Positions 6,942 to 15,877 of a DNA stretch of 33,577 bases are shown piece after piece. The DNA is from Chitinophagales bacterium. Its GTDB lineage: Bacteria > Bacteroidota > Bacteroidia > Chitinophagales > Saprospiraceae. Position 1 is the stretch's first letter; each line of letters starts with the position of its first letter. The position numbers and the translations under genes are program-made. The notes below the pieces were generated by a model. It ran no database searches. It was not told where the DNA came from and saw only the letters and a list, made by a program, of their open reading frames with translations. The stretch covers positions 1 through 33,577 of the forward strand of contig JAAFIM010000041.1 of assembly GCA_013297745.1 (NCBI GenBank). The letters are read 5' to 3'.

Positions 6942-9900
6942 CTATTGTACAGGTTGCTCTGATGTATTGTCTTGAGGTAAATTTTCTGTAGTGGTGGGTG
7001 CAGTCTGCCCTGTGGCTTGTTGTTTGGCTGCTTTTTTTGCCGCACGTTTTAGCTTTTTTTGTTCTCTTTTTTCCCGCCAATTTTTGCGCATATCTGTTAT
7101 CAATTCACCAAAACTATCAAACTCTTTGCGATAAGAAATACCAGCTCCCGAACGAAAAGTACGCCCCCAAATACCAGACTCTGTGCGGTTATAGCCGTGT
7201 ATTTTCAGCCTACCATCGTCAGTTAATTTATACTCTACGATAAAATCGCCTGCTATATAATTTTGTGAGCCTCCGCTTACATTGCCCAAATTATTGTTGC
7301 CCAAATCCAAATTTGCGCCCACGCGGATACGCAATTTGTCGTCGAGTAGTTTTTGGTCAAGCCCTAAATTGAGCTGCGAGTTGCGATTGTTGCTAGTGTT
7401 TAAATTATTAGTATTTTGGTCGCGCATACGCAAATCGACATCAAATTCGAAACTCGAGATAAAGCCCACATCATCAACCACCCCACGCAATAAATCGGTG
7501 AGATAATTAGATACTTGGCTAGAAAGCAACTCGGTGAAAGTATTGACAGAGGTAGAAATCAAATCCACTGATTGCCGCCCTCCATTTTCCAAGCTCAAAA
7601 ATTGTTGTAAAGCGACCAATCCAAAAACTTGCCGATTAAGTTCATTCTTATTTTCACGCACAGCCCTCAAAGCCAAATCTACAAAAGAACGCAATTGGGG
7701 CGCAACATCAGGCACAGCCACATCAAAAGTAATATCGGGCGAAAGCAGTTTGCCGCGGATATTCATCATCAATTCAGCCACTACAGGATTATTGGCCAAG
7801 TTGCGGGTGTTGGCATCTGCTGTCTCCAAATAAGATGAAATCAGATTATAAACTCCCACTTTGGGGGCATAAAAAGCTTGTATATTCAGCTGGGCTTCGT
7901 AAGGATTGCCCGCCCAAACTATAGTTCCGCCTTTTTTGACCACAAAATCTTTAGCGGTTAAATTTTGATATTTGAACGAGTACAAACCACTTTCCAACTC
8001 ATAACCACCAAACATAGCAAATTCGCCCGTGCTGCTATAAGTCAAGCGCATATTGCCCCGCCCCCGCCCTTGCATTATCTCTTGAGTTTGCTCATCCAAA
8101 ATCATCTGCATCAAAGCATTGGGGAGAATTTGGGCGTTTATATCAATGGTCAAACCCGTACCTGTGGTTTTTATCGTATCTTTTTTACTTACGGTATCTT
8201 TTTTATTCACAAAACTGATATAATTAACCTTATCCACTTTCAAGGGGTCGTCCAAAGGCAAAACCAATACGCTGCTATCCCGACTTTTGGCGTTGATGGT
8301 TAATTTTAGCTGATTGAATGCCCCCGTAAAATCTACCTGCCCGTCGGCAAACATACGCCCATAAAAAGTGCTGTTGTCTTTTTTGGTGGTGTTCATAACC
8401 AAATTATTGTTGAGATAAAAATGCAAGTCCATACCAAAATTTTGCAAATTTTTGTGCACAATTCCCCCCCAAACTTTGCCTTCGTTGCCCCGCTCATCTA
8501 TAATAGACGCACCTATGGTATCCAAGGGAATTTTTTGGGTAATCTGGTCATATACAATGGTAGGTTCTGGGATTAAAAAGCCTGTATTGGAAAAAATCAT
8601 GGTAGCTTTGGGCATAGTATAGCGAGTTTTGAGAAAGCTAACCGAAGTGGCGAAATCTCTAATTTCTGCTGTGCCGCTTGTATTGATACTTTTGGGAGCT
8701 TGACCAAAAATTTTACCATCTTTTATATCAATCGTTCCCTCCACATCGGATAAAACTGTAGGCAAAAAATATCTAATAATCCGAGTTTGCAAACGTTTGA
8801 CTTTTATATCAAAATCTAAGGTATTTTGTAATTTTTTATTTTTGGTAGCAAATGAGGGCAAAATATACCCGTTGGCGCTAATACTATCGACCATCAAACT
8901 GTGGTGTTGAAAATTGATATTGATAGGAGATTTGAAACTATCAGCTTGGACATAAATAACCGATTTACCCCAATTATCCCCATTCATAGATAAGCTATCC
9001 ACATAGATATTGGCTGAAAGGCTTTTTTGTTGAAAAACATCTTTTATCCTCATATCGGCAGAAAAATTACCTTTCATATCTATTTGGGGTAGTTTGACCA
9101 AATCATATAACCAACCCAAATCCATCTGTTGGACACAAAGAGCCAAGCCCCGTGTACCCAAGCTGCTCACTTCTAAAAGTTGGTTTTCGTTGGTAAGGCG
9201 TATATTTTGGGCTTCCAACTTACCAGCTCCTATACGCAAATAATTGTCTCCGCGAATAGACCAAGGTCGGTCTAAAACTTTCAAATGTGCGCTGTCCAAA
9301 TTAATTTCCAACATACGAGAAGTAAAAGACATTTTGCCCTCAATACCGATATTAGAAGCCACTTTGCCATCGCCTATTTTGCTAAGTCGGGTAGAAAATT
9401 TGAGCGTATCTCCCTGCGCATCCAAATCCAAAGAAAAAGCGGGCAAAAAGCTAGAGTCATTTAAGGTAAGGGTGTTAAATTTGTTATGCAACGAAAAATT
9501 TCTACCCCTGCCCCCGCCTTCTATATCTATACCCGAAATGCCTATGTTTCCATATTTGAATGAACCTACATCGCCATAAGTGTGTATGGTGTCGTATTCG
9601 CTGTTGAAATAAGCGTGCAAATCCAACTTGTGAATATAACGCAAATTGGTATCCAACAACTGGGTAAAATTTTTGGAAGAATCTATTTTTATCTGCAAAC
9701 GATAGCGTTGTTCTACATTGGGGCGCAAACTATCCACCCTAGCCAAATCGTCTATATTTAAACTTTCTACTTTTTGTAAATTTTTAAACAAATTGGGATA
9801 ACACTCTTTGACATAACGCGACAACGAACGGGGCAAATTGACCATATCGTACATACCCGCAATCCGCATATAAGCTATATCTGAATATAATTTGATATAA

Positions 9901-12134
9901 CTCACCCGCTCCATTTTATTAGGGTCAAATTCATTACTAAAATTTTTCCGCGCTGGCTTGAGCGTATCGGTAGAAGTCAGCAAAAGACTATCCAGATAAA
10001 AATCTCGTTCAAAACGGCTTATATTCAACTCGTCCAAATAAGCTGCCCCTTTTAGATTGCTTAAATTATCCCCCACAGCTTTTATATCAAAAGAGTCTAA
10101 ACTCAAGCTAAATGGTTCTTGGCTTAAATTAAGTTGTTGAAAATCAAGTCTTTTTATCTGCCCTTTAAAATCTAATTTGGGTAATGTATCCCGTATATCA
10201 AAACTACCTTTAAACAGGACATCGCAATTTCTGTCGTTGGAGACAATTTCGCCGCTAAACTGACGGGGTTGTATTCTACCATTTACCAATATATTTTGGT
10301 AGCGATATTTTTTGAACTCGAAACTATCCACACTGCCATCAGTAAGCAATAAATCTAAATTTTGAGCGGTTAGCCCCTGCCCATTCAATTGGCTTTGTAT
10401 GCCAATTTTACCAAAATTTTTATTGGATAATAATTGCCCTAAATCAAAATCAATCAATTTGAGTTGCCCGCTGTAAGTTGCTTGTGCTGCCCCTTTGCGC
10501 AAATTCATTTTCAAATCGCTCTCTGCGCTGCCTATATCGGTATTTAATCGCCCATAAGCTACAAAATCGTCAAAATAACCTGTATAATTGCCCCGAAACT
10601 GCATATTCCCCAATCGGTCTAATTGTTTAGGAATGGTCACAAAAGGCAATAATCTGCATAAATCTCTATAATCTGACTGCAAGTCCTCAAAACTCAAATC
10701 CATAAATCCAGCCTCAGGAATGGTAATATCTGTTAGGCTAATATAACCTTTGGCTAAAGTTCTGTCTGCTATTTTTAGATTCAAATTTCTAATTTTCAAG
10801 TTATTGATAATCCCCACCGCATCACCTTCCAAAAACACAGGGGTTTCGTAATTGGCATCAAAAAATTTATTCTTGCGCAATACGGGCGCAAAAGCGATAA
10901 TATCCCTTAGTTTTATATTGGCTTTTTTGAGATGAGCGCGCATTTTAACCTTATTCACAAAATCAAAAAAGTCGCCGTATCGGTTATAATCAAAAAATAA
11001 CGAATCGCCAATAACGCTGTGTCTTGTGCGCAATCTAAAATCTGTAATGGCTACTTTTTGCGGGCTAACCAAAACCTGCCCGTACATAGATAAAATCGCA
11101 AAACCGCGCCTTTCTTCAGCCCTCAATTGGCGTACATTGCCGCGTAAAACCTCTTTGTGCATAGAAAAATTATCTATTGACATAGCCATTGTATCCATTT
11201 TGAGGTCGGTGAAATCCAATTCTCGGTCTGGATTTGGCTCAAAACGCTCATTGCGCATCGTAAATTGTATATTTTCTGAACGCATTCTATTGGCTTTTAT
11301 ATCCCAATCTGGTACGTTTTTATTCGCGTTGCTGCTGCTATCTGTTTTGGGTGGTAATGGAATGAGCGGAAATTGGCGCATAGCAATTTGACAATCTTTG
11401 AGAAAAACAGAGTCCGCACGCACAAATTTTCGTATCAAATTCATAGAATCTGAGCTTGAATTGGCGAATAAATGCCCAGCGTATAAACTCATTTCTACCC
11501 CAACTGCCACATCTTTGTAGTAAATATCGGCATTATTTATAATCGCTTGGCTCAAATTCAACTGCAAGGGCTTGTTGCCCGTCTTGGGTTTATTATTTCC
11601 CCCGTCAAAATATCGGAGGAGAAAAAACAGGTTGAAATCTCTCGTCCCTTCAGGGCGCACATAACGCAATCTGCCCCCGTTTATCTCGGCTGTAGCCACA
11701 TCAATGCGCTTATTCCAAAGGGCTGAAAAGCTTAAATTTAACCCAGCTTTGAACTCGCGCGCGTACAAAAGTGTATCTCCGTACAAATCTTCTATGTATA
11801 AATCATTTAGAATCACTTTATTAAACAATTCAATCTCTACTGTGCCTATGCTCACTTCTGTTTTGAGCTGTGAAGCCAAAAACGCTGCAGCCTTATCCGC
11901 TAACCAATTCTGCACGGCGGGAATTTTGAACAAAAACCAAAACGCGATTAAAAAAATCAGCGTCCATTTGAGCAGTTTTTTCGCAAAACGATAACAAAAC
12001 CCAAGCAATCGCCACAACCAAAACCGTTTCTTTTCGGGCGGCTGGCTTGGCGCATTTGGCTCTGTTGGGATTGTATAAGGGGTTAAATTCATATTGGGCG
12101 GTTGGCTAAAGACTTTAATGGGGATTTCTATCAC
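6942..12134 (-). CDS. Very large TamB-like (DUF490) envelope assembly/lipid-transport protein
   Basis: A 1730-residue protein. A Pro-rich cytosolic N-terminus leads into a basic-flanked transmembrane anchor (about residues 53-70), then an AsmA/TamB-like start (KAAAFLASQLKTEVSIGTVEIELFNKVILNDLYIED). A long beta-rich periplasmic body follows, with the conserved TamB-type C-terminal domain at about 1290-1650 (FAMFGGYELESGLYSFKYQNL..FVVKKGGTIVWAGNPYEAQLNIQAFY). The tail is Lys/Ala/Gln-rich. TamB/YhdP-type proteins form hydrophobic grooves that bridge inner and outer membranes for phospholipid transport or outer-membrane protein assembly (family knowledge). Met15 (ATG at 12090-12092) is an alternative start and gives a more compact N-terminus. 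A candidate box (TATCTTTG) lies at 12205-12212. The stop abuts the inverted-repeat element. Confidence 0.88.
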   Translation of the reverse strand: MIEIPIKVFSQPPNMNLTPYTIPTEPNAPSQPPEKKRFWLWRLLGFCYRFAKKLLKWTLIFLIAFWFLFKIPAVQNWLADKAAAFLASQLKTEVSIGTVEIELFNKVILNDLYIEDLYGDTLLYAREFKAGLNLSFSALWNKRIDVATAEINGGRLRYVRPEGTRDFNLFFLLRYFDGGNNKPKTGNKPLQLNLSQAIINNADIYYKDVAVGVEMSLYAGHLFANSSSDSMNLIRKFVRADSVFLKDCQIAMRQFPLIPLPPKTDSSSNANKNVPDWDIKANRMRSENIQFTMRNERFEPNPDRELDFTDLKMDTMAMSIDNFSMHKEVLRGNVRQLRAEERRGFAILSMYGQVLVSPQKVAITDFRLRTRHSVIGDSLFFDYNRYGDFFDFVNKVKMRAHLKKANIKLRDIIAFAPVLRKNKFFDANYETPVFLEGDAVGIINNLKIRNLNLKIADRTLAKGYISLTDITIPEAGFMDLSFEDLQSDYRDLCRLLPFVTIPKQLDRLGNMQFRGNYTGYFDDFVAYGRLNTDIGSAESDLKMNLRKGAAQATYSGQLKLIDFDLGQLLSNKNFGKIGIQSQLNGQGLTAQNLDLLLTDGSVDSFEFKKYRYQNILVNGRIQPRQFSGEIVSNDRNCDVLFKGSFDIRDTLPKLDFKGQIKRLDFQQLNLSQEPFSLSLDSFDIKAVGDNLSNLKGAAYLDELNISRFERDFYLDSLLLTSTDTLKPARKNFSNEFDPNKMERVSYIKLYSDIAYMRIAGMYDMVNLPRSLSRYVKECYPNLFKNLQKVESLNIDDLARVDSLRPNVEQRYRLQIKIDSSKNFTQLLDTNLRYIHKLDLHAYFNSEYDTIHTYGDVGSFKYGNIGISGIDIEGGGRGRNFSLHNKFNTLTLNDSSFLPAFSLDLDAQGDTLKFSTRLSKIGDGKVASNIGIEGKMSFTSRMLEINLDSAHLKVLDRPWSIRGDNYLRIGAGKLEAQNIRLTNENQLLEVSSLGTRGLALCVQQMDLGWLYDLVKLPQIDMKGNFSADMRIKDVFQQKSLSANIYVDSLSMNGDNWGKSVIYVQADSFKSPININFQHHSLMVDSISANGYILPSFATKNKKLQNTLDFDIKVKRLQTRIIRYFLPTVLSDVEGTIDIKDGKIFGQAPKSINTSGTAEIRDFATSVSFLKTRYTMPKATMIFSNTGFLIPEPTIVYDQITQKIPLDTIGASIIDERGNEGKVWGGIVHKNLQNFGMDLHFYLNNNLVMNTTKKDNSTFYGRMFADGQVDFTGAFNQLKLTINAKSRDSSVLVLPLDDPLKVDKVNYISFVNKKDTVSKKDTIKTTGTGLTIDINAQILPNALMQMILDEQTQEIMQGRGRGNMRLTYSSTGEFAMFGGYELESGLYSFKYQNLTAKDFVVKKGGTIVWAGNPYEAQLNIQAFYAPKVGVYNLISSYLETADANTRNLANNPVVAELMMNIRGKLLSPDITFDVAVPDVAPQLRSFVDLALRAVRENKNELNRQVFGLVALQQFLSLENGGRQSVDLISTSVNTFTELLSSQVSNYLTDLLRGVVDDVGFISSFEFDVDLRMRDQNTNNLNTSNNRNSQLNLGLDQKLLDDKLRIRVGANLDLGNNNLGNVSGGSQNYIAGDFIVEYKLTDDGRLKIHGYNRTESGIWGRTFRSGAGISYRKEFDSFGELITDMRKNWREKREQKKLKRAAKKAAKQQATGQTAPTTTENLPQDNTSEQPVQ

Positions 12135-12204
12135 AAATATCGTTCTTTTTTGACAAAAAGTAAGTATTTGAGCTAATTTTTAAGCATTTTTTAACAAAGC
12201 GGGG

Positions 12205-12212
12205 CAAAGATA
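12205..12212 (-). promoter_or_regulatory. Candidate -7 box (TATCTTTG) for the TamB-like gene
   Basis: It matches TAnnTTTG on the minus strand, 70 nt upstream of the first ATG, between the terminator of the preceding gene and the start codon. The -33 element is weak. Confidence 0.4.
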
Positions 12213-12251
12213 CGAATTTTATCCCAATCAATCATAATTTTTATCATAAAA

Positions 12252-12285
12252 AAAACCAACAACTTAAAAATAAGCTGTTGGTTTT
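12252..12285 (-). terminator. Intrinsic terminator after the peptidoglycan-binding hydrolase gene
   Basis: AAAACCAACA pairs with TGTTGGTTTT, extended inward by CTTA/TAAG across one mismatch, with an AAAA loop. On the minus strand the stem is followed by a T-run. It lies 20 nt after the stop at 12306. Confidence 0.8.
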
Positions 12286-12305
12286 GCGGTATTTTTTTAT
12301 ACCGT

Positions 12306-13307
12306 TTATATCAATTTAGATTCAAAGTTGCTAAGAAAGTACTTGGGATAAGCCCCGTGATTGACTTGGGTTGTTTCGGCAAAACCGCCCTTATTTTTTA
12401 TAATTTCTACCGCATCTCGTTGGGCATCGCCTGCTGTATAGTTCGCTTTTTTCTTTGGGTCAGTTCCCCCATAATTTCCCCCAAAAGTCCAAATTGCGGG
12501 ACGACAGGATAAAACCGCTTTGTTGTCCAATACAGCCAAATTGCTCCAATAAGTGGTTGGGTCTATAAGCCCTACAGCTTTAGTCGCGTTGCTATAATTT
12601 CTGTACGCAGCTTGCCCCCCGAGCGAATAACCGCAGATGGAAATTGTGCCAATGCTACAACTATGTTGGGTTAAAATGGGATTAGTCGCCGCCACAGCAG
12701 CAGAGTAACTGCCATTGCTTGCCGCAAAAATCAATATCGCTTTTTGATAATAACTATCTGGGCAGTCTTTCATCAGCGCGTTGGCAGCTTGCCCCTTGCC
12801 CGCGAATAAAACCACCAAAGGCATAGCCCCCGAAGCATTGGGCGGCACAGACAACCACGCCGCACCTATAGGGTAAATTTTATTCCCAACTTTGCCATTT
12901 TGCCCGTTGCCTGTAGGTTTTGGGGGATTGGTTGGGTTATTGTTTGGATTGGGGAGGGGATTATTCCCGCTTAATTGTTTCCAAGTATTGCCCCCTGGGT
13001 CAATTTTGCCATCAGCCCAGCCGTTGAAAATAGCCTTTTGAAACTGCTCAATAGCTGCTTGCGTTTTTGCGCCTATTTTGCCGTCAGTAGATAGGGTTAA
13101 ATTAAGTTTTTGGTTTAATAATCTTTGCACCAACTCAACCTCTGCGGGGATATTTGCGCCCCCTTTGCCCACCGCTGCGCTGATAGTTTGGATTGGAGCG
13201 GGGGGATTAGCTGCGGTTTTAAACTCGGCTTGTTTGGTTTGGCTAACGGTTTTGTACTCGTCAATAATCGCCTGGAGTTTGGCTTTTAATTCGTCCAACA
13301 TAAGCAA
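12306..13307 (-). CDS. Peptidoglycan-binding domain fused to an alpha/beta hydrolase, no signal peptide
   Basis: A 333-residue protein. Residues 1-32 form a charged helix. Residues 46-112 form a peptidoglycan-binding-like helical repeat (VQRLLNQKLNL, DGKIGAKTQAAIEQFQK, GKIDPGGNTWKQL). Residues 115-140 are a Pro/Asn/Gly linker. Residues 141-333 look like an alpha/beta hydrolase with nucleophile elbow GYSLGG (Ser228), a plausible acid in GLIDP (Asp249) and a C-terminal His317 in QVNHGAYPKYF. There is no signal peptide, lipobox or membrane segment, which is unusual for a wall-binding enzyme. It suggests delivery by a non-Sec route, such as a contractile injection system. The substrate (ester, amide or lipid) is unknown. 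It lies downstream of the Ala-rich gene at 13391-14218, with a hairpin between them. The effector role is an inference. Confidence 0.78.
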   Translation of the reverse strand: MLMLDELKAKLQAIIDEYKTVSQTKQAEFKTAANPPAPIQTISAAVGKGGANIPAEVELVQRLLNQKLNLTLSTDGKIGAKTQAAIEQFQKAIFNGWADGKIDPGGNTWKQLSGNNPLPNPNNNPTNPPKPTGNGQNGKVGNKIYPIGAAWLSVPPNASGAMPLVVLFAGKGQAANALMKDCPDSYYQKAILIFAASNGSYSAAVAATNPILTQHSCSIGTISICGYSLGGQAAYRNYSNATKAVGLIDPTTYWSNLAVLDNKAVLSCRPAIWTFGGNYGGTDPKKKANYTAGDAQRDAVEIIKNKGGFAETTQVNHGAYPKYFLSNFESKLI

Positions 13308-13343
13308 AGGGTTTGTTTTAGTTTAAAATTATGGCAAAAAACA

Positions 13344-13377
13344 ACAGCAAGAACGGGATTTAGCCCTATCTTGCTGT
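13344..13377 (-). terminator. Hairpin and T-run between the Ala/Gln-rich gene and the hydrolase gene
   Basis: ACAGCAAGA pairs with TCTTGCTGT (9 bp). An inner GGG/CCC extends the stem across mismatches, and a TGTTTTTT run follows on the minus strand. It may terminate the 13391 gene fully, or attenuate reading into the hydrolase gene. Confidence 0.6.
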
Positions 13378-13390
13378 GGTAGAAAATGTA

Positions 13391-14218
13391 CTATTTGAAT
13401 TGATTGAGGTCAAAATTAGCCAATAATTGGTCTAATCTACCTTTTAGTGCTTTGTTGTCCGTTTTAGCTTTTTGTTTTTCGGGCGAAATAGCTGCAGTTG
13501 CTGCTGCCCCAGAAGTGGCTTTATCCAATTGTTGCGCCAAACTGCTCATTTGCTCCGCTTGTTTTTGATATTGCGTTTTTTCGTTGGGCAAAGCCTTAGC
13601 AAAAGCCTCTTGGAATTTGGCAATATCCGCTTTCATCGCCCCCACTACGGCTTTGTCGCCAGCTTTATACTTAGCCAAATTGTCTTGGATGCGTTTGCTA
13701 TAACCTGCCAAATTGCCAATTTGTGGCTGTTGCTGCGCAACAGGATTGGGTGCAGTTTCGGCGGTTGCCTCCTCGTCTGCCATTGCCTCCATAGCAGCTT
13801 CTGCCGCTGCGGCCTCCTCTTCGGTCAAAGGTGGCAATAATTTATATTGCGCATAAGCAGCGGTAAAAGTATCCTTCATCGCCTTTTTTAGCAACACTTC
13901 TTTCCCATCCAACTTGCCTTTTGTCGGCGCAAGGCAAAGGGTCGTAACTTGCTTATCGTCATACTCCACATAAGCCAACCCGTGCAATTCGGTATTACCT
14001 TTTAGGTCTTTGATAGCGGCCTTGAACTGTTTAATTTTACCGAAAATAAACAAAGGCGCTTCTGTGCCGTCTGCATATTTATGGTCTGTTTTGATAAAAA
14101 ATGGGGCTTTTTTACCCGTAGTTGGGTTGAATTTTGCGCCTAATTTATCTATAGCTTTTTTATTGACCTCTTTTTGCTCTATAGCTGCCAACGTCTTAGC
14201 TTTGGGGTTGAAACTCAT
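13391..14218 (-). CDS. Hypothetical Ala/Gln-rich protein, 275 aa
   Basis: A cytosolic-type protein with no signal peptide or membrane segment. Residues 1-125 look like a folded domain with several strands (PLFIFGKIKQFKAAIKDL, LHGLAYVEYDDKQVTTLCLAP). Residues 130-175 are acidic and Ala/Glu-rich (EEEAAAAEAAMEAMADEEA) followed by Pro/Gln. Residues 170-275 are helical and coiled-coil-like, rich in Ala, Gln and Lys. I do not recognise the family. It sits directly upstream of the peptidoglycan-binding hydrolase on the same strand, so a chaperone, adaptor or partner role is possible but unproven. A weak promoter-like string (TTATCTTGCG on the minus strand, about 14278-14287) lies 60-70 nt upstream. 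Confidence 0.75.
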   Translation of the reverse strand: MSFNPKAKTLAAIEQKEVNKKAIDKLGAKFNPTTGKKAPFFIKTDHKYADGTEAPLFIFGKIKQFKAAIKDLKGNTELHGLAYVEYDDKQVTTLCLAPTKGKLDGKEVLLKKAMKDTFTAAYAQYKLLPPLTEEEAAAAEAAMEAMADEEATAETAPNPVAQQQPQIGNLAGYSKRIQDNLAKYKAGDKAVVGAMKADIAKFQEAFAKALPNEKTQYQKQAEQMSSLAQQLDKATSGAAATAAISPEKQKAKTDNKALKGRLDQLLANFDLNQFK

Positions 14219-14485
14219 ATAAGGATACAGTTTAAGTTTTTTATAAAAGGATAAGTTTAACGGTTAAAATCGGGGCGCAAGATAAGCATTTTTTATATTC
14301 TGTGCAAACTTTCTCCAAAAAACAAGCTTTTTATTTAATAAATGTGCAAAAAAAACGAAAATATATCAAAATTTTGACATATCTCCGTTAAAAATGGGCT
14401 AATAAAAGCTATATTTTGCTTTAATGATTAAGATTAATGCGGCAAGTACTGCGCAAATGCTCCCACTTTATAGATTGAGGGTTCA

Positions 14486-14698
14486 TTAAAAACCGTACAG
14501 ATTTCTTTTAGCTTGTATCAATGCTAATAGACTTTTTGTGAGTTCGGAATTGGGCGCGACAGCCTCAGTTTTTTCTCGAATTAAATCAAATTCACGCGCT
14601 GTATCACACTTTTGTAAAAGTTCCAACACCCTCAACTCAAATTTTTCCTCATTGCTCAAATTAGCTGATTGTGCTTGGAGCGTCGCGATGCGCGACAT
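14486..14698 (-). CDS. Small hypothetical protein, probably a truncated remnant
   Basis: 70 residues from the ATG at 14696-14698. It is helical and charged (NLSNEEKFELRVLELLQKCDTAREFDLIREKTEA), with no recognised domain. The frame stays open about 34 codons upstream of this Met with no ATG. That stretch reads as a hydrophobic segment (IIHFVFVYLL) followed by a charged one (KNNPKQELAEQQRKQ), which looks like a lost or displaced membrane-anchored N-terminus. The upstream frame ends in the structured repeat block that begins near 14774. Either a non-ATG start is used or the gene has been cut by that block. Confidence 0.4.
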   Translation of the reverse strand: MSRIATLQAQSANLSNEEKFELRVLELLQKCDTAREFDLIREKTEAVAPNSELTKSLLALIQAKRNLYGF

Positions 14699-14773
14699 TT
14701 GCTTGCGCTGTTGTTCTGCTAATTCCTGTTTGGGATTATTTTTAAGTAAGTAGACAAAAACAAAGTGAATAAT

Positions 14774-14912
14774 CGCGCGGAGCGCGTAACTACACTAATC
14801 CGTTGAGTTTCTACACTGTTTGAAGTGAGACGGAGCGCAGCTTTAGCAAGCGGAGCGAACAAGTTTGTAGAAACAAGGCGTTTTTGGTACTTTTTGCGCC
14901 TGCAAAAAGTAC
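14774..14912. repeat. Structured non-coding block with nested inverted repeats
   Basis: The stretch 14699-15005 has no gene with normal signals. It contains CGCGC-GGA-GCGCG (14774-14786), a 9-bp inverted repeat GTTTCTACA/TGTAGAAAC (14807-14815 and 14866-14874) enclosing two copies of CGGAGCG, and a perfect 11-bp hairpin GTACTTTTTGC-GCCT-GCAAAAAGTAC (14887-14912). It is locally richer in GC than its surroundings. It is probably a dispersed intergenic repeat; an RNA element cannot be excluded. Confidence 0.55.
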
Positions 14913-15005
14913 GAAGAAAAAGAAATTTTTAGGCGCAAGCCGTTAAGAAAATTTCCAAAACACAAGTTTTTACTGAAGCGTAAAAATTACTTCCATTTTG
15001 TTCAG

Positions 15006-15626
15006 TTACTTAATAGTGGCGATGGCATTGATTTTGGCTGCTATTTTCAACCCCAATTCAAACAAGATACTTGGGCTGGTTGGGCAATTATAATTAGCAA
15101 CTGCTACCACTTTGACCTCTTCTCCAAATCTGCCCTCTGTTTCATATTGGCCTATTTGGATAAAAGATGAGCAAGCCCCAACTTGTTCATAATCCGCGTA
15201 TTCGCTATTGAAATCATCCAAAATAAAACTTTCAATATCTTGGTCAATTTCCCAACCTCTGAAATGTAGTTCTACTGGCTCATAAGTAGTTTGTGGGATA
15301 GTTTTCAGGCGACTTTCACCCGACAAGCAGCTAAAAGTCCATTTACTAGACAATTGCTGCAGTTTTTTATAACAAGAGCGCGCTGCATTGACAACCATAC
15401 CAAACACCAAATTATTGGCGGGTAATACCAACCAGCAAATTTTTTGCGCTGCATCAAAGTTTTTAATTTCGCAAACTACAGAATTAGCGCCGCTCCAAGT
15501 GATATATTCTGCGTTAAAACAACGCAACCACAACCCCGCCATTTCTATATTTTCAGCTTCTACGGGCAATAACACTGGCGCATCTACCCCACAGCTATTG
15601 ATATTTATACAATCGTAATAGGTCAT
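15006..15626 (-). CDS. Hypothetical protein, 206 aa
   Basis: A soluble protein without signal peptide or membrane segments and relatively rich in Cys (at least seven) and Trp. The pattern of alternating strands (CWLVLPANNLVFGMVVNAA, WTFSCLSGESRLKTI, VELHFRGWEIDQDIESFILDDF, VKVVAVANYNCPTSPSILFELGLKIAAKI) suggests a compact alpha/beta fold. I do not recognise the family. The start at 15624-15626 is the first ATG. The region upstream to 15877 holds only the promoter of the divergent LptF/G gene and low-complexity sequence. Confidence 0.7.
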   Translation of the reverse strand: MTYYDCININSCGVDAPVLLPVEAENIEMAGLWLRCFNAEYITWSGANSVVCEIKNFDAAQKICWLVLPANNLVFGMVVNAARSCYKKLQQLSSKWTFSCLSGESRLKTIPQTTYEPVELHFRGWEIDQDIESFILDDFNSEYADYEQVGACSSFIQIGQYETEGRFGEEVKVVAVANYNCPTSPSILFELGLKIAAKINAIATIK

Positions 15627-15824
15627 TGCTAATTTACAAATTTAAGGTTAATGGTTGTGATTATTTCTTTTTGGTAGCAGCTGCAAAGGTGTTCCCCCCC
15701 TAAGTTATTCAGTTAAAACTAATTTAAGCTACGAGCAAAACCCTCGCACAAGATAAACCGTTTTTACAGCCTGTGCAAATTTTCGTTAAAAAAAATGAGT
15801 CTTTTTGTACAAAAATAGCTATAT

Positions 15825-15857
15825 TTTGCCCCAAAAATAAAAAAAACACTACTTTTG
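15825..15857 (+). promoter_or_regulatory. Promoter of the LptF/LptG permease gene (TTTG - 21 nt - TACTTTTG)
   Basis: The -33-like TTTG is at 15825-15828 and the -7 TACTTTTG at 15850-15857, a good Bacteroidota sigma-A match. The start of transcription would fall about 15-20 nt before the ATG at 15878. This argues against the longer open frame that begins at 15773. Confidence 0.7.
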
Positions 15858-15877
15858 CAGCAAATTTCAACCAAAAA

